DNA of 64,000 nt from Bacillota bacterium (GTDB lineage: Bacteria; Bacillota; Clostridia; Tissierellales; Sedimentibacteraceae). Position 1 is the first letter of the stretch; every line of letters begins with the position of its first letter. The notes under the pieces were generated by a model. The model searched no databases and was not told the DNA's origin. It saw only the letters and a program-made list of their open reading frames with translations. Location of the stretch: assembly GCA_023453025.1 (NCBI GenBank), contig JAEXUD010000006.1:1-64000 (forward strand), in the 5' to 3' direction. A program made the translations under genes and the position numbers. Positions 50,669 through 59,584 of the stretch are shown piece after piece.

Positions 50669-51766
50669 CTATTTTTCAATACTTTCAACTACATCTTCCA
50701 CTATTTTAAGGGATGAAGATTTATTATACATCTTTTTCATATTCTTTTTCATTGCATTAAGCAGTGAAGGGCTGTTTATCAGCTCAATGGTGCTGGAAAC
50801 AATTTGATAGGAATTGTTTGCTATGATTGCTGCCCCCTTTTTTTCAAAATATATGGCATTTTCTTTTTCTTGACCGGGTACCGGCTTTATTATAATGAGC
50901 GGAAGCTGGACAGCCAGTGATTCACTTAATGTGATTCCTCCTGATTTTGTTATCATGCAGCATGCAATTTTATAGAGATCATCAATATTTTCAATAAATC
51001 CAAAGACTTTTAAATTCCTAAGACCTAATGATTCCAGCTTGCGTTTTTGGAGACTATTGTTACCACATACAACTGCTACCTGTATCATCTTATTTTTGCA
51101 CAGTTCAATGCATACTTTTTTAATGTCTTTAAAAACTCCAAAAGCGCCTGAATTTATAAGTACTATTTTTTTCCCTCTTTTAAAATTATATCTTCTGTAC
51201 AACATGGAGATGCTTTCTGCTTCTTCGAAAGCCTCTCTGATAGGTATTCCGGATATAATTGTTTTTTCAACAGGTATATTCATTTTCTTCAGCTCTTCCT
51301 GAAGCTCTTCGGTAGCAATATAAAACTTATCAATTTCTTCACTGAGCCAAAGCTTATGAACATAAAAATCAGTTACTATATTAAAAACAGGTATATTTTT
51401 CCCGGAATTGTTTTTTATTTTTAATGAAGCCAATACAGGGAAGGTATTGATTATAACATCAGGTTTGAATTCCCTTGCTATATCATTTAATTTTTTAAAA
51501 CCAAAGTTTCTGTATAATTCAATGACCTTTTTATCAGTTAGTTTTTCAGAACCATAATACAATATAGAATAAGCTTCTCCGAATTCATAGCTTTTAATAT
51601 ATGCCTTTTTTATTGTTTCGGTTATTCTCGGATGTGCTTCTGTAAACAGATCAACAACAAATACATTGTTGTGGCCTTTATTGATAAAGGCATTTTTTAA
51701 AGCGGTGGCAACCATCTTATGTCCGTTTCCAAAAGGTGCTGTAGTTATTAATATATTTAAATCCAT
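50669..51766 (-). CDS. Processive diacylglycerol glycosyltransferase-like enzyme (MGDG synthase family)
   Basis: The 365-residue GT28-type glycosyltransferase has the MGDG-synthase N-terminal ITTAPFGNGHKMVATAL motif (lipid/acceptor side) and the C-terminal donor-site block MITKSGGITLSESLAVQLPLIIIKPVPGQEKEN near 275-305. Enzymes of this family glucosylate or galactosylate diacylglycerol at the inner membrane face to make glycolipids. The gene is transcribed alone from the minus strand, with CATTATGGAGGC-type ribosome site upstream. UgtP-like function is likely, but sugar specificity is unknown. Confidence 0.85.
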   Translation of the reverse strand: MDLNILITTAPFGNGHKMVATALKNAFINKGHNNVFVVDLFTEAHPRITETIKKAYIKSYEFGEAYSILYYGSEKLTDKKVIELYRNFGFKKLNDIAREFKPDVIINTFPVLASLKIKNNSGKNIPVFNIVTDFYVHKLWLSEEIDKFYIATEELQEELKKMNIPVEKTIISGIPIREAFEEAESISMLYRRYNFKRGKKIVLINSGAFGVFKDIKKVCIELCKNKMIQVAVVCGNNSLQKRKLESLGLRNLKVFGFIENIDDLYKIACCMITKSGGITLSESLAVQLPLIIIKPVPGQEKENAIYFEKKGAAIIANNSYQIVSSTIELINSPSLLNAMKKNMKKMYNKSSSLKIVEDVVESIEK

Positions 51767-51886
51767 AATGCCTCCATTTAAAATCGATAAAATAATGTTC
51801 TGTTTGTACTTCCTCTCAAATATTATAATATATAACTAAATTTAATAAAAGAACATTTATGTAAAATATTTATATGGAGGACTATT

Positions 51887-52441
51887 ATGTCAGGAGAGTT
51901 TTTAGAAGCATTTGTTTTAGTCTTTGTTGCTGAAGTAGGCGATAAAACACAATTGATGCTTATGACACTATCTGCCAAGTACACTGTTATGCAAATGCTT
52001 TTAGGCATACTTCTGGGGGTCTCGGTAAATCATGGAGCCGCCGTAATAATTGGATGTTATTTGTCCAATATTATTGAAGGAAAACTTCTTCAACTTTTTG
52101 CCGGCTTTATTTTTGTAGTTTTTGGTATAATAACTATCATATATGATGAAAATAACGAAAAAGACAGAAGCTTTAAATATGGACCTGTGCTGACTACTGC
52201 ATTAACATTCTTATTAGGAGAAATGGGAGATAAAACTCAGCTTACAGCTATGACGCTGGCTATGGAGGCTCATCATCCGGCTCTGGTTCTCGGGGGCTCG
52301 ATAATGGGAATGCTGGCAATTGGTCTCATAGGGATAATTATTGGGACTGCATTGACTAAATTCATTCCATCTAATATAATTAAAGTAGTGTCAGGATTAA
52401 TTTTTATAATATTTGGATTAATGAGGTTTATTAATATATGA
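51887..52441 (+). CDS. TMEM165/GDT1 (UPF0016) family cation transporter
   Basis: A 184-residue membrane protein with six helices in two homologous halves. Each half carries the family motif E-x-G-D-K-T (EVGDKTQL near 18 and EMGDKTQL near 108). Bacterial members export Mn2+ or Ca2+. TATGGAGGA lies before the ATG. The NUDIX gene overlaps its last 4 bp, so the two are coupled. Confidence 0.92.
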   Translation: MSGEFLEAFVLVFVAEVGDKTQLMLMTLSAKYTVMQMLLGILLGVSVNHGAAVIIGCYLSNIIEGKLLQLFAGFIFVVFGIITIIYDENNEKDRSFKYGPVLTTALTFLLGEMGDKTQLTAMTLAMEAHHPALVLGGSIMGMLAIGLIGIIIGTALTKFIPSNIIKVVSGLIFIIFGLMRFINI

Positions 52442-53055
52442 ATTTAAACGACATAAAAAACATAATGAAAAAAACATCGCCTAAACCAATAGATGATGAC
52501 TTAAGATTTTCAGTGCTGGTACCATTGATAGAAATTAATGATGAGCTTCATCTAATATATGAGGTAAGATCAAAATCAATCACACAGCCGGGAGAAATTT
52601 CATTTCCGGGAGGGAGAATTGAAGAATATGAAAGCCCCGAATATGCTGCTGTCAGAGAAACATATGAAGAACTGGGAGTAGAGAAGTCAAATATTGAAAT
52701 AATTACGGAGCTGGATTATGCTACCAGCAAAAGCGGCTCTTTTGTTTATACCTTTTTAGGATATGTAAAAAATATAGATACAAAAATGCTTGATTATAAT
52801 AAGGATGAAGTGTCAGAATTATTTTTTGTGCCCTTATCATATTTTTTGGATACAGAACCGGAAGAGTATTTTATGAATTATTATCCTAAAGCCGACAGTG
52901 ATTTTCCTTATCATATGGTTAACAACGGCGAGGATTATAATTGGGAAAGCATCAGATATCCTGTGTATTTTTACAAATACAAGGATTATATTATCTGGGG
53001 ACTGACAGCGAAGATAACTTACAGTCTTATCAGAAAAATAAAAGAAATGCGATAA
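52438..53055 (+). CDS. NUDIX hydrolase, CoA pyrophosphatase-like
   Basis: The 205-residue enzyme contains a complete NUDIX box (GGRIEEYESPEYAAVRETYEELGV, about residues 58-81) preceded by SFPGG, and the region RSKSITQPGEISFPGG typical of CoA diphosphatases (NudL/PCD1). It should hydrolyse CoA or related nucleoside diphosphate-linked compounds. The start ATGA overlaps the preceding gene. Confidence 0.9.
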   Translation: MNLNDIKNIMKKTSPKPIDDDLRFSVLVPLIEINDELHLIYEVRSKSITQPGEISFPGGRIEEYESPEYAAVRETYEELGVEKSNIEIITELDYATSKSGSFVYTFLGYVKNIDTKMLDYNKDEVSELFFVPLSYFLDTEPEEYFMNYYPKADSDFPYHMVNNGEDYNWESIRYPVYFYKYKDYIIWGLTAKITYSLIRKIKEMR

Positions 53056-53110
53056 CAAATACGGTAAAAATTTGGCGGTAAAAATTTCTAAAATTATTTT
53101 AAAAAAACAG

Positions 53111-53139
53111 TTGCAATTATCACTTGATTATAATATAAT
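53111..53139 (+). promoter_or_regulatory. Promoter of the T-box-cysK-cysE operon
   Basis: TTGCAA (53111-53116), 17 bp, TATAAT (53134-53139). Confidence 0.8.
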
Positions 53140-53145
53140 AAGTAA

Positions 53146-53438
53146 AAAATATACCCAACTAAATTAGTAGGAAATACAGTGAAGAAGGAAAGTAGTATAT
53201 ATATGAATTTTCAGAGAGAGCATCTCAAGGCTGAAAGGGTGCTTATTGGAAGTATATGCGAAGTGCCCTTTGGAGTACAGCACCGAAATTATTAAAAAGT
53301 AGGCTGCTGCGGAGCATATCCGTTATCATATAATAGCATGATGGTGCTAGCATAAAGGTGGGCAATTTATTTGTCAATAAGAGTGGAACCGCGGATACTC
53401 CGTCTCTATATAATTATTTATATTGAGGCGGATTTTTT
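53146..53438 (+). ncRNA. Cysteine T-box leader (tRNA-Cys-sensing riboswitch)
   Basis: Stem I carries the specifier codon TGC (53257-53259) in the loop GTATATGCGAAG. The antiterminator T-box sequence GAGTGGAACCGCGG (53381-53394) contains TGGA, complementary to the UCCA end expected for tRNA-Cys (discriminator U). The intrinsic terminator is TCCGTCTC / GAGGCGGA (53399-53432) plus T6. Uncharged tRNA-Cys would stabilise the antiterminator and switch on cysK and cysE. Confidence 0.93.
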
Positions 53439-53466
53439 GTATGCCCTAACCCCATTTTTCAGAGTC

Positions 53467-53551
53467 TTTTTTCTGAAAAATTGCGGTAGGTCAACCGCAA
53501 CGAAATCCCAAATTATGTGAGCGGTAGCGAACAAATAATTTGGTGATTGAG
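53467..53551 (+). repeat. 85-bp leader repeat, copy A (after the T-box terminator)
   Basis: Begins TTTTTTCTGAAAAATTGCGG and ends CAAATAATTTGGTGATTGAG. It matches copy B (59161-59244, minus strand) almost perfectly over the first 26 and last 20 bases, with a diverged middle. It contains a TGCGGT/ACCGCA stem and a CCAAATTAT/ATAATTTGG stem. The flanking AACCCCATTTTTCAG (53448-53462) recurs in the terminator after cysE. Confidence 0.8.
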
Positions 53552-53638
53552 ACTGCACATTCAAAAATAAAATCTGCATGCATTAGCTATTAAAAATATT
53601 TTTTTCTAGTTTAGGGGATAAAAAAGGAAGGTAGTAAT

Positions 53639-54532
53639 ATGAAAGAATTTACAACATTAAGTCTGATAGGAAACACTCCTGTAGTACAATTGCCGGGAGA
53701 AAATATTTTTATCAAAATGGAGAAATTTAATCCCGGTGGAAGTGTCAAGGACAGGGCAGCATTGGGAATGATACTGGATGCAGAAAACAAAGGTTATCTG
53801 AAAAAAGGAAGTGTAATAGTAGAGGCTACAAGCGGAAATATGGGTATTGGTCTTGCCCTCATAGGCAGACTTAAGGGTTACAAGGTTATATTAACCATGC
53901 CTGAATCAATGAGCCAGGAAAGAAGAACAATCATTTCATCATATGGAGCAACACTCATATTGACTGAAGCTCAAAAAGGTATGTCAGGAGCAATCGAAAG
54001 AGCAAATGAAATTTTAAAAGAAGACAAAAATAATTTTATGCCGCAACAATTCAACAATCCTGCCAACCCAATGTTTCATTATGAAACCACAGGACAGGAA
54101 ATAATCAAGCAGTTAAATGATTTGGATATATTTGTGGCAGGAGTGGGAACTGGCGGAACAATAACAGGCGTATCAAGACGATTAAAGGAATATAACAATA
54201 AAATAATAACTGCAGGTGCAGAGCCTGCCAATTCGCCGGTATTATCAGGCGGAAGCCCGTCATCTCACAAAATACAAGGTATTGGAGCAGGATTTATTCC
54301 AAAAAACTTTGATGGTGAATATGTAGATGAAATATTGACAGTAACAGATGAGGAAGCTATTGAGACCGCAGTCGAGGTGTCTGCAAAAACAGGGATTCTT
54401 GTAGGAATATCTACAGGAGCAAATGTTGCGGCAGCAAGAAAGCTGGCTGCTAAATACGGCAATAACAAAAAGATATTGACCATATCACCAGACGGCGGAG
54501 AAAAATATATGTCAATGGTCAAATATTATTAA
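53639..54532 (+). CDS. cysK: Cysteine synthase (O-acetylserine sulfhydrylase)
   Basis: This PLP enzyme makes cysteine from O-acetylserine and sulfide. The 297-residue protein is of normal length and has the PLP lysine in KFNPGGSVKDRAA (near 38), the substrate loop EATSGNMGIGLA (near 66), PQQFNNPANP and the phosphate-binding GVGTGGTITGVSR (near 177). The active-site region SPDGGEKY is at the C-terminus. GAAGGTAG precedes the ATG. It is controlled by the Cys T-box and co-transcribed with cysE 29 bp downstream. Confidence 0.95.
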   Translation: MKEFTTLSLIGNTPVVQLPGENIFIKMEKFNPGGSVKDRAALGMILDAENKGYLKKGSVIVEATSGNMGIGLALIGRLKGYKVILTMPESMSQERRTIISSYGATLILTEAQKGMSGAIERANEILKEDKNNFMPQQFNNPANPMFHYETTGQEIIKQLNDLDIFVAGVGTGGTITGVSRRLKEYNNKIITAGAEPANSPVLSGGSPSSHKIQGIGAGFIPKNFDGEYVDEILTVTDEEAIETAVEVSAKTGILVGISTGANVAAARKLAAKYGNNKKILTISPDGGEKYMSMVKYY

Positions 54533-54561
54533 ATTCCGCCTGCTGAAGGGAAGGTGATATT

Positions 54562-55119
54562 ATGATAAAATTTGTTAAATCAATAATAGATGATATAGAT
54601 TCGGTATTTGACAGAGACCCTGCAGCACGAAACAGAGTTGAAGTGTTTTTATTGTATCCTCACATTAAAGCATTGATAGCCTATAAAATTTCACACAGCC
54701 TTTACCTGAAAAAGAGATTTTTTCTGGCAAGATGGGTTTCCAATATCGGCAGAAGCATGACCGGTATAGAAATTCATCCGGGTGCCACTATAGGCAAGGG
54801 GCTCTTTATAGACCATGGAATGGGCGTTGTAATAGGTGAAACTGCCGTTGTAGGAAACAACGTAACAATGTTTCATGGAGCAACATTAGGGGGAACAGGC
54901 AATGAAAAGGGTAAAAGACATCCAACTGTAGGTGACAATGTAACAATAGGAAGTTCAGCCAAAATACTTGGAAATATATATATAGGATCAGGCACAAAAG
55001 TAGGAGCAAATGCTGTTGTGCTTCATGATGCCAGTCCAAATTCAACACTTGTCGGAATACCCGCAAGAGAAATCAAAAAAAGAAGCAAAATTATAAATTT
55101 AAATGAATATGCAATATAA
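54562..55119 (+). CDS. cysE: Serine O-acetyltransferase
   Basis: This left-handed beta-helix acetyltransferase supplies O-acetylserine to CysK. The 185 residues are the short Gram-positive form. Helical N-terminus, then hexapeptide repeats from about 70 (GIEIHPGATIGKGLFIDHGMGVVIGE, with catalytic His in IDHGMG) and KRHPTVGDNVTIGSSAKILGNI near 115. The C-terminal GIPARE segment is present. AAGGGAAGGTG ribosome site. Ends with a strong terminator. Confidence 0.95.
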   Translation: MIKFVKSIIDDIDSVFDRDPAARNRVEVFLLYPHIKALIAYKISHSLYLKKRFFLARWVSNIGRSMTGIEIHPGATIGKGLFIDHGMGVVIGETAVVGNNVTMFHGATLGGTGNEKGKRHPTVGDNVTIGSSAKILGNIYIGSGTKVGANAVVLHDASPNSTLVGIPAREIKKRSKIINLNEYAI

Positions 55120-55122
55120 ATT

Positions 55123-55165
55123 CATAACCCCATTTTTCAGGTGTTTTCCTAAAAATGGGGTTATG
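55123..55165. terminator. Terminator of the cysKE operon
   Basis: Perfect 15-bp stem CATAACCCCATTTTT / AAAAATGGGGTTATG with a 13-nt loop; also suited to the convergent GerMN gene. Confidence 0.85.
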
Positions 55166-55188
55166 TAATACTTAGCTTTTTTATTGCG

Positions 55189-56217
55189 TTATTCGGATAT
55201 TATGTTGCTGTAATCAACTGTGAGGGGTTCTCCTTCCTCGAGCAATATGTGCCCGGATTCGTATGGCCCTCCGTCAATAGTGAGATAAATATTTTGTACT
55301 CCGTAGTATGTTCCCAGCGTATTTGCAAGGCTTTTTAATATCAAGCCTTCAAATCCGGAGCCTGCACTCATTTCGGTTACAAATTCTTTTGATAAATCAA
55401 TATGAACACTGTTTTCCTCTTTATTATAATAAAGCTCGTTTATTTTTGTATTAGCACTTAACATTTCATAAACAGATAAATCCTTGACCATCTGCGAAAT
55501 AACATCCTTAGGCTCGTCATTTGTGTTAAAAGAAACCTGGACGTCTATAGTTTTTAAATTTACTCCGTCTATATCAGGATAAAACAGGGTTACGGTCTGG
55601 ATTAACGGCACATTATCTTCTATGCTTGACAATGTTGAAGTTACCTCGTAGCCTGATCCCTTATTAATAACCTTTACCAGACCCTTATCCTTTGCATAAT
55701 ATTCAATTGTGGTGCCCTGTGGTGTCTCGGTTGTCACTTCAACGGCTTGAATATTTCCTTCGGGTGTAACGACTTCCTTATCTATACCGGTAATGGTTGA
55801 CGTGGAGTTTTCTCCTGATGACCAGCTGTTTCCCTCTTTAAGAGGTTCTTTTAGAAGCACCTTGCCGGCAGTGTATTCATCATCAATGAAGTTTTCCCTG
55901 AAGTATGTTTCACCCCTTGAATAGAGTTCGCTCAGTTGCCCTTCGCTCAGCTCCAGAACTCTTACAAGCTCCGTCCCTCCGTTGTTGGTTCTTGTCTGAA
56001 TTCGATTGTTGTTTAAATAATCTATGTATACTTCATATGATGCAAATTCATTTCCTTCACCCTCGTAGGTATATTTTGTATTTTCGGTCAGCGGATAATA
56101 ATCTTGAATACTCAACGAGTCAGGAACATTATTATCAGGTTCTTCAGAAATATTACCGTCTTCGCATGAGGTAAGAATCAAAGCAGAAAGCAATGCTATA
56201 AATAGTAATTTTTTCAT
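55189..56217 (-). CDS. GerMN-domain lipoprotein
   Basis: The 342-residue protein has a lipoprotein signal (MKKLLFIALLSALILTSC; Cys18) and an N-terminal region of beta-rich sequence with a YYPLTENTKYTYEGEGNEF segment. A C-terminal GerMN domain (about 205-330) begins VTLFYPDIDGVNL and includes VHIDLSKEFVTEM and GVQNIYLTIDGGPYESG. GerMN domains occur in the Bacillus sporulation/germination lipoprotein GerM. A role at the cell envelope, perhaps in sporulation, is inferred. AAGGAGA ribosome site on the minus strand. Confidence 0.85.
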   Translation of the reverse strand: MKKLLFIALLSALILTSCEDGNISEEPDNNVPDSLSIQDYYPLTENTKYTYEGEGNEFASYEVYIDYLNNNRIQTRTNNGGTELVRVLELSEGQLSELYSRGETYFRENFIDDEYTAGKVLLKEPLKEGNSWSSGENSTSTITGIDKEVVTPEGNIQAVEVTTETPQGTTIEYYAKDKGLVKVINKGSGYEVTSTLSSIEDNVPLIQTVTLFYPDIDGVNLKTIDVQVSFNTNDEPKDVISQMVKDLSVYEMLSANTKINELYYNKEENSVHIDLSKEFVTEMSAGSGFEGLILKSLANTLGTYYGVQNIYLTIDGGPYESGHILLEEGEPLTVDYSNIISE

Positions 56218-56309
56218 ACATATCTCCTTATTTATATTCTATTTCAGTTATATTATACCCAGTTTCAACAGATTAATTAATATGTGTTAGGATTAATATG
56301 ACACTTTAT

Positions 56310-56346
56310 AAAAGGGCCAGTATTCAAAATGAATATTAACCCTTTT
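56310..56346. terminator. Terminator of the B12 importer operon
   Basis: AAAAGGG / CCCTTTT outer stem and AGTATTCA / TGAATATT inner stem (one mismatch), flanked by A/T tracts; ends the minus-strand btu operon. Confidence 0.65.
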
Positions 56347-56371
56347 TATTTCAATAATCTTTTATATAAAA

Positions 56372-57169
56372 TCATTTTATTTTACGCAGTGTTATTTGTT
56401 TATCCGCCAGATATTCCCAATGCCTCATGGAATCAATCATATATTCTGCAACATCCATATCATAAACGTTATTTATGATTTTAGATGATATAACTTCACC
56501 GGTTTTACCATATGCCGCGACTTTGCCGTTGTCTAACAGCAGTACTTTATCCGCTAATTTCATTGCCAGATTCAAGTCGTGCAATACGCCGATAACCGTG
56601 TGACCCTCCTGTTTTGACCAGCTCTTAAGGAAATCAATAAGCTCTGCCTGGTTTTTCAGATCCAGATGATTAGTCGGCTCATCAAGGAGTATAATACTTG
56701 GTTCCTGTGCCAATGTTCTTGCTAAATATACCCTCTGCAGCTGACCTCCGGATAAAGTGTTTATCTGTTTGTTTTTTAAGCCTAATAAATCAACTGCTTT
56801 TAAGCATTGTTCGACATACTCCTTATCCTTTGCGGTAGGTTCCTTAAAGGCTCGATTTTTCATATGGAGGTACCTTCCTAAAAGTACGGTTTCATATACT
56901 GTATAGGAGAAATAAATATTAGATATTTGACTCATAACAGCTATTTTTTTGGCTGCATCTATTCTTTTCATAGCAGAAATACTGGTGTTGTTTATTTTTA
57001 TTGTACCCCTATGGGGAATAATACCCGCGATTGTTTTTATAAGTGTGGTTTTGCCGCATCCATTAGGTCCCAGGATACAAAGACTTTCACCTTCACATAC
57101 ATTAAAACTTATATCAGATATAACATCTGTTCCGTTATAACCTGCAGATACATTTTTTAAAGTGAGCAT
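56372..57169 (-). CDS. btuD: Cobalamin ABC transporter ATP-binding protein
   Basis: A 265-residue ABC ATPase of the FecE/BtuD group: Walker A GPNGCGKTT (near 36), signature LSGGQLQRV (near 140), Walker B IILLDEPTNHLDL and switch His in VLHDLNLAM. Together with the permease directly upstream (transcriptionally) and the binding protein it forms an importer. B12 is inferred from the cobalamin riboswitch in the operon leader; siderophore transport would be the alternative without it. Confidence 0.9.
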   Translation of the reverse strand: MLTLKNVSAGYNGTDVISDISFNVCEGESLCILGPNGCGKTTLIKTIAGIIPHRGTIKINNTSISAMKRIDAAKKIAVMSQISNIYFSYTVYETVLLGRYLHMKNRAFKEPTAKDKEYVEQCLKAVDLLGLKNKQINTLSGGQLQRVYLARTLAQEPSIILLDEPTNHLDLKNQAELIDFLKSWSKQEGHTVIGVLHDLNLAMKLADKVLLLDNGKVAAYGKTGEVISSKIINNVYDMDVAEYMIDSMRHWEYLADKQITLRKIK

Positions 57170-58192
57170 TTATATCCCCTTTCTTTTTGAAAAATATACA
57201 TAAGCGAAAAATGGTGCGCCTACCAGGGCTGTCACAGCTCCCACAGGAAGCTCTGAAGGAGACACTGCGGTCCTTGCTGCCAAATCGCATATCACCATAA
57301 ATGCGCCGCCAAAAAGCATTGACATAGGAATTACTAATTTATGAGATGAACCAAAAATTCTTCTTACAATGTGAGGAGCTATCAAATCTATAAAGCCGAT
57401 GACGCCTACGAATGAAATTGCGCTGCCTGTAAGAGCTGCCGCCAGACCTAGCAGTATCCATTTTAATTTATATACATCAACACCCATTGTAAAAGCCTGT
57501 TCTTCTCCAAAGGTCATTATATCCATTTCCTTTGAGAAATAAAATATAATAAAAACTCCTGCTGTTACTATGGGAAACAGCACGAAGACACTTGACCAGC
57601 CCTTTAAGGCAAAGGAGCCCATCTGCCAGAATGTCAGCTGCTCAACGTGTTCCTTTGCCATAGAAATGACTAATGTCAATATAGCATTTACAAACAAGGA
57701 GAAAACCATACCTACCAGTATAATTGTATTATTTTCTAAATTTCTGTCCATTTTTGAAGCGAATTTTACTGCTAAAAATACAGTTAAGAGTCCAAACACT
57801 AAGCCTGCAGCAGGAAGTGTGAATATCCCCATTAAAGGAATACTAAATCCTGTTACAATTACAAAGGCTGCACCTAATGAAGCACCTGAAGAAACTCCAA
57901 GTGTAAAAGATGATGCCAGAGGATTTTTTAATACAGACTGCATAACTGTTCCGCTGACAGCAAGAGCGCCTCCAACCAAAAAAGCAAGCAATGCTCTCGG
58001 AAGTCTTAAATTCCATACAATTGAAATAAAAATATCAGGAATTTCTGCTGACAGCACTGTTGAAAAAACCTTATTTGATATTATGCTTACAATATCACCA
58101 AAAGGAACATAAATGCTTCCTAAAGCAATACCTGCAAATAAAACCAATATACAAACAAGGAAAGATAATAATAATTTTATTTTAGTTTTCAT
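57170..58192 (-). CDS. btuC: Cobalamin ABC transporter permease (FecCD family)
   Basis: A 340-residue permease with about ten helices. FecCD/BtuC signatures are NLRLPRALLAFLVGGALAVSGTVMQ near 60, NPLASSFTLGVSSGASLGAA and the ATPase-contact loop GVIGFIDLIAPHIVRRIFGSSH. Its start overlaps the 3' end of the binding-protein gene by 11 bp, so expression is coupled. Confidence 0.9.
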   Translation of the reverse strand: MKTKIKLLLSFLVCILVLFAGIALGSIYVPFGDIVSIISNKVFSTVLSAEIPDIFISIVWNLRLPRALLAFLVGGALAVSGTVMQSVLKNPLASSFTLGVSSGASLGAAFVIVTGFSIPLMGIFTLPAAGLVFGLLTVFLAVKFASKMDRNLENNTIILVGMVFSLFVNAILTLVISMAKEHVEQLTFWQMGSFALKGWSSVFVLFPIVTAGVFIIFYFSKEMDIMTFGEEQAFTMGVDVYKLKWILLGLAAALTGSAISFVGVIGFIDLIAPHIVRRIFGSSHKLVIPMSMLFGGAFMVICDLAARTAVSPSELPVGAVTALVGAPFFAYVYFSKRKGI

Positions 58193-59126
58193 TATTATAA
58201 ATTTCAGGATAAATTGCCTCTGCCATTTGCTCCAGAGCTTTCACGATATTATGGTTTGACAATGAGCTTGCATTATTGTCAATATAGTATACGTCATTAT
58301 TTTTTATGGCAGTCACATTTTCCCATCCGGTACGGTTTTTAATTTCATCAACTGCATTTTCAATATAATTTACATTTGTAAGAATAATATCGGGGTCAGC
58401 AGCTACAATTATTTCATCAGATACAGAAATCCAATCCTCTTCATCAGCCAGGATGTTTTCTGCCCCTATAATTTCAATCATTTCATTTAAGAATACACCG
58501 CTTCCGAAGCTGTACAGATTAGGAGCGCCTGCTATTTCAAAGTATACAGTTTTTTTGTTTTCAATCGCCGAACCTTTTTCTTTAAATTCGGCAATTTTTG
58601 CTTTCATTCCATCAACCAGCTCCATGCCCTTATCACCTGCCTGGAGTGAATCGGCAATGAACAGTATATCTTCGTAAATTCCTTCTATGCTGTCGCTTGA
58701 CGGTATGTATGCCACTGTTATTCCTAAATCCTTGATTGGCTTAAACGGATCATTCCCCTTTGCCATACTCATTCCAGTAGCATATATAATATCAGGCTCC
58801 AATGCCACAAGCTGCTCAATATCCGGGTTCATTATGTCAAAGTATGGGATGTCATCGGGGATGCCCTCAATATTTTCCGAGTATGCATCTACTGCAACAA
58901 GCTTATCACCAAAGCCCAGTTCTACTATCATTTCTGTATTGGACGGTGATATTGAAATTATTTTGTTTATTTCTGCGGGAATTGTAATTTCGTTACCGGC
59001 TCTGTCGGCAGTCGGAAGTCCTGCTTCCTGCTGCGGCTGCTGCACAGGTTCTTTATTTTGATTGCAAGCTGTCAGGGATAACATAATAATCAGCATTACC
59101 ATGACTAATGTATATCTTTGTTTCAT
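58182..59126 (-). CDS. btuF: Cobalamin-binding lipoprotein (ABC transporter)
   Basis: The 314-residue periplasmic-binding-type lipoprotein has a signal peptide ending LTAC (lipobox) and a Gln/Pro linker. The BtuF-like fold is visible as ISISPSNTEMIVELGFGDKLVAVD near 55, EPDIIYATG and VAADPDIILTNV. I start at ATG 59126 (MKQRYTLVM), since GGAGG is 8 bp upstream; the in-frame ATG at 59153 lacks a site. It is first in the operon, directly behind the cobalamin riboswitch and repeat copy B. Confidence 0.9.
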   Translation of the reverse strand: MKQRYTLVMVMLIIMLSLTACNQNKEPVQQPQQEAGLPTADRAGNEITIPAEINKIISISPSNTEMIVELGFGDKLVAVDAYSENIEGIPDDIPYFDIMNPDIEQLVALEPDIIYATGMSMAKGNDPFKPIKDLGITVAYIPSSDSIEGIYEDILFIADSLQAGDKGMELVDGMKAKIAEFKEKGSAIENKKTVYFEIAGAPNLYSFGSGVFLNEMIEIIGAENILADEEDWISVSDEIIVAADPDIILTNVNYIENAVDEIKNRTGWENVTAIKNNDVYYIDNNASSLSNHNIVKALEQMAEAIYPEIYNNEN

Positions 59127-59160
59127 TTTTATTGTCCTCCATTTATATATCAATAGCAGG

Positions 59161-59244
59161 CTCCATCACCAAATTATTTGCTCCCTGCGGTCGCACAAAT
59201 TGGGACTATGCTGCATAAGACCTACCGCTATTTTTCAGAAAAAA
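59161..59244 (-). repeat. 85-bp leader repeat, copy B (after the B12 riboswitch terminator)
   Basis: Reads on the minus strand TTTTTTCTGAAAAATAGCGG ... CAAATAATTTGGTGATGGAG. It begins exactly in the T-tract of the riboswitch terminator and ends 35 bp before btuF. Same position and orientation, relative to the transcript, as copy A in the cysK leader. Confidence 0.8.
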
Positions 59245-59275
59245 GAAAAACGTCTCGATAGTTTAATCGAAACGT
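59241..59275 (-). terminator. Riboswitch expression-platform terminator
   Basis: Minus-strand stem ACGTTTCGAT / ATCGAGACGT (one G-U) with a 6-nt loop and a T-rich tail (59250-59241). Confidence 0.85.
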
Positions 59276-59349
59276 AAGGTCCACAATTGCTTTGAATATG
59301 ATATTCAAGTTTTTCAATTAAGCTAACGCTTTTTTACCTGAAAAGCATA

Positions 59350-59529
59350 GCATCTGCGGTACTTACGCAAATAATACCGGCAGGTTTTCCGACTTAGAGG
59401 TCATTGCAGATTCTTTACCTTCCCGGATGATCCAGTGGTTGGCATAGCCTTTAAAAATCGCTCACTCATTACGGCAGCAGGACTGTTTAGGACTTTAACC
59501 TAATTCCCTATTATCACTATATGTGCACC
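59350..59529 (-). ncRNA. Cobalamin riboswitch
   Basis: On the minus strand the aptamer shows GGTGCA at the start, AATAGGGAAT, GAGTGAGCGA, a GCCAACCACTGG segment, CCGGGAAGG and the B12 box AAGTCGGAAAACCTGCC (59395-59379). The order matches the cobalamin class. With the downstream terminator it should repress btuFCD when adenosylcobalamin is plentiful. Confidence 0.93.
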
Positions 59530-59555
59530 AATATTAACAATGTTTAATTGATTAA

Positions 59556-59584
59556 AGTATATTACAATTAATCTATGATGTCAA
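59556..59584 (-). promoter_or_regulatory. Promoter of the riboswitch-btuFCD operon
   Basis: Minus-strand TTGACA (59584-59579), 17 bp, TATACT (59561-59556); transcription would begin near 59549, about 20 nt before the aptamer. Confidence 0.8.
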
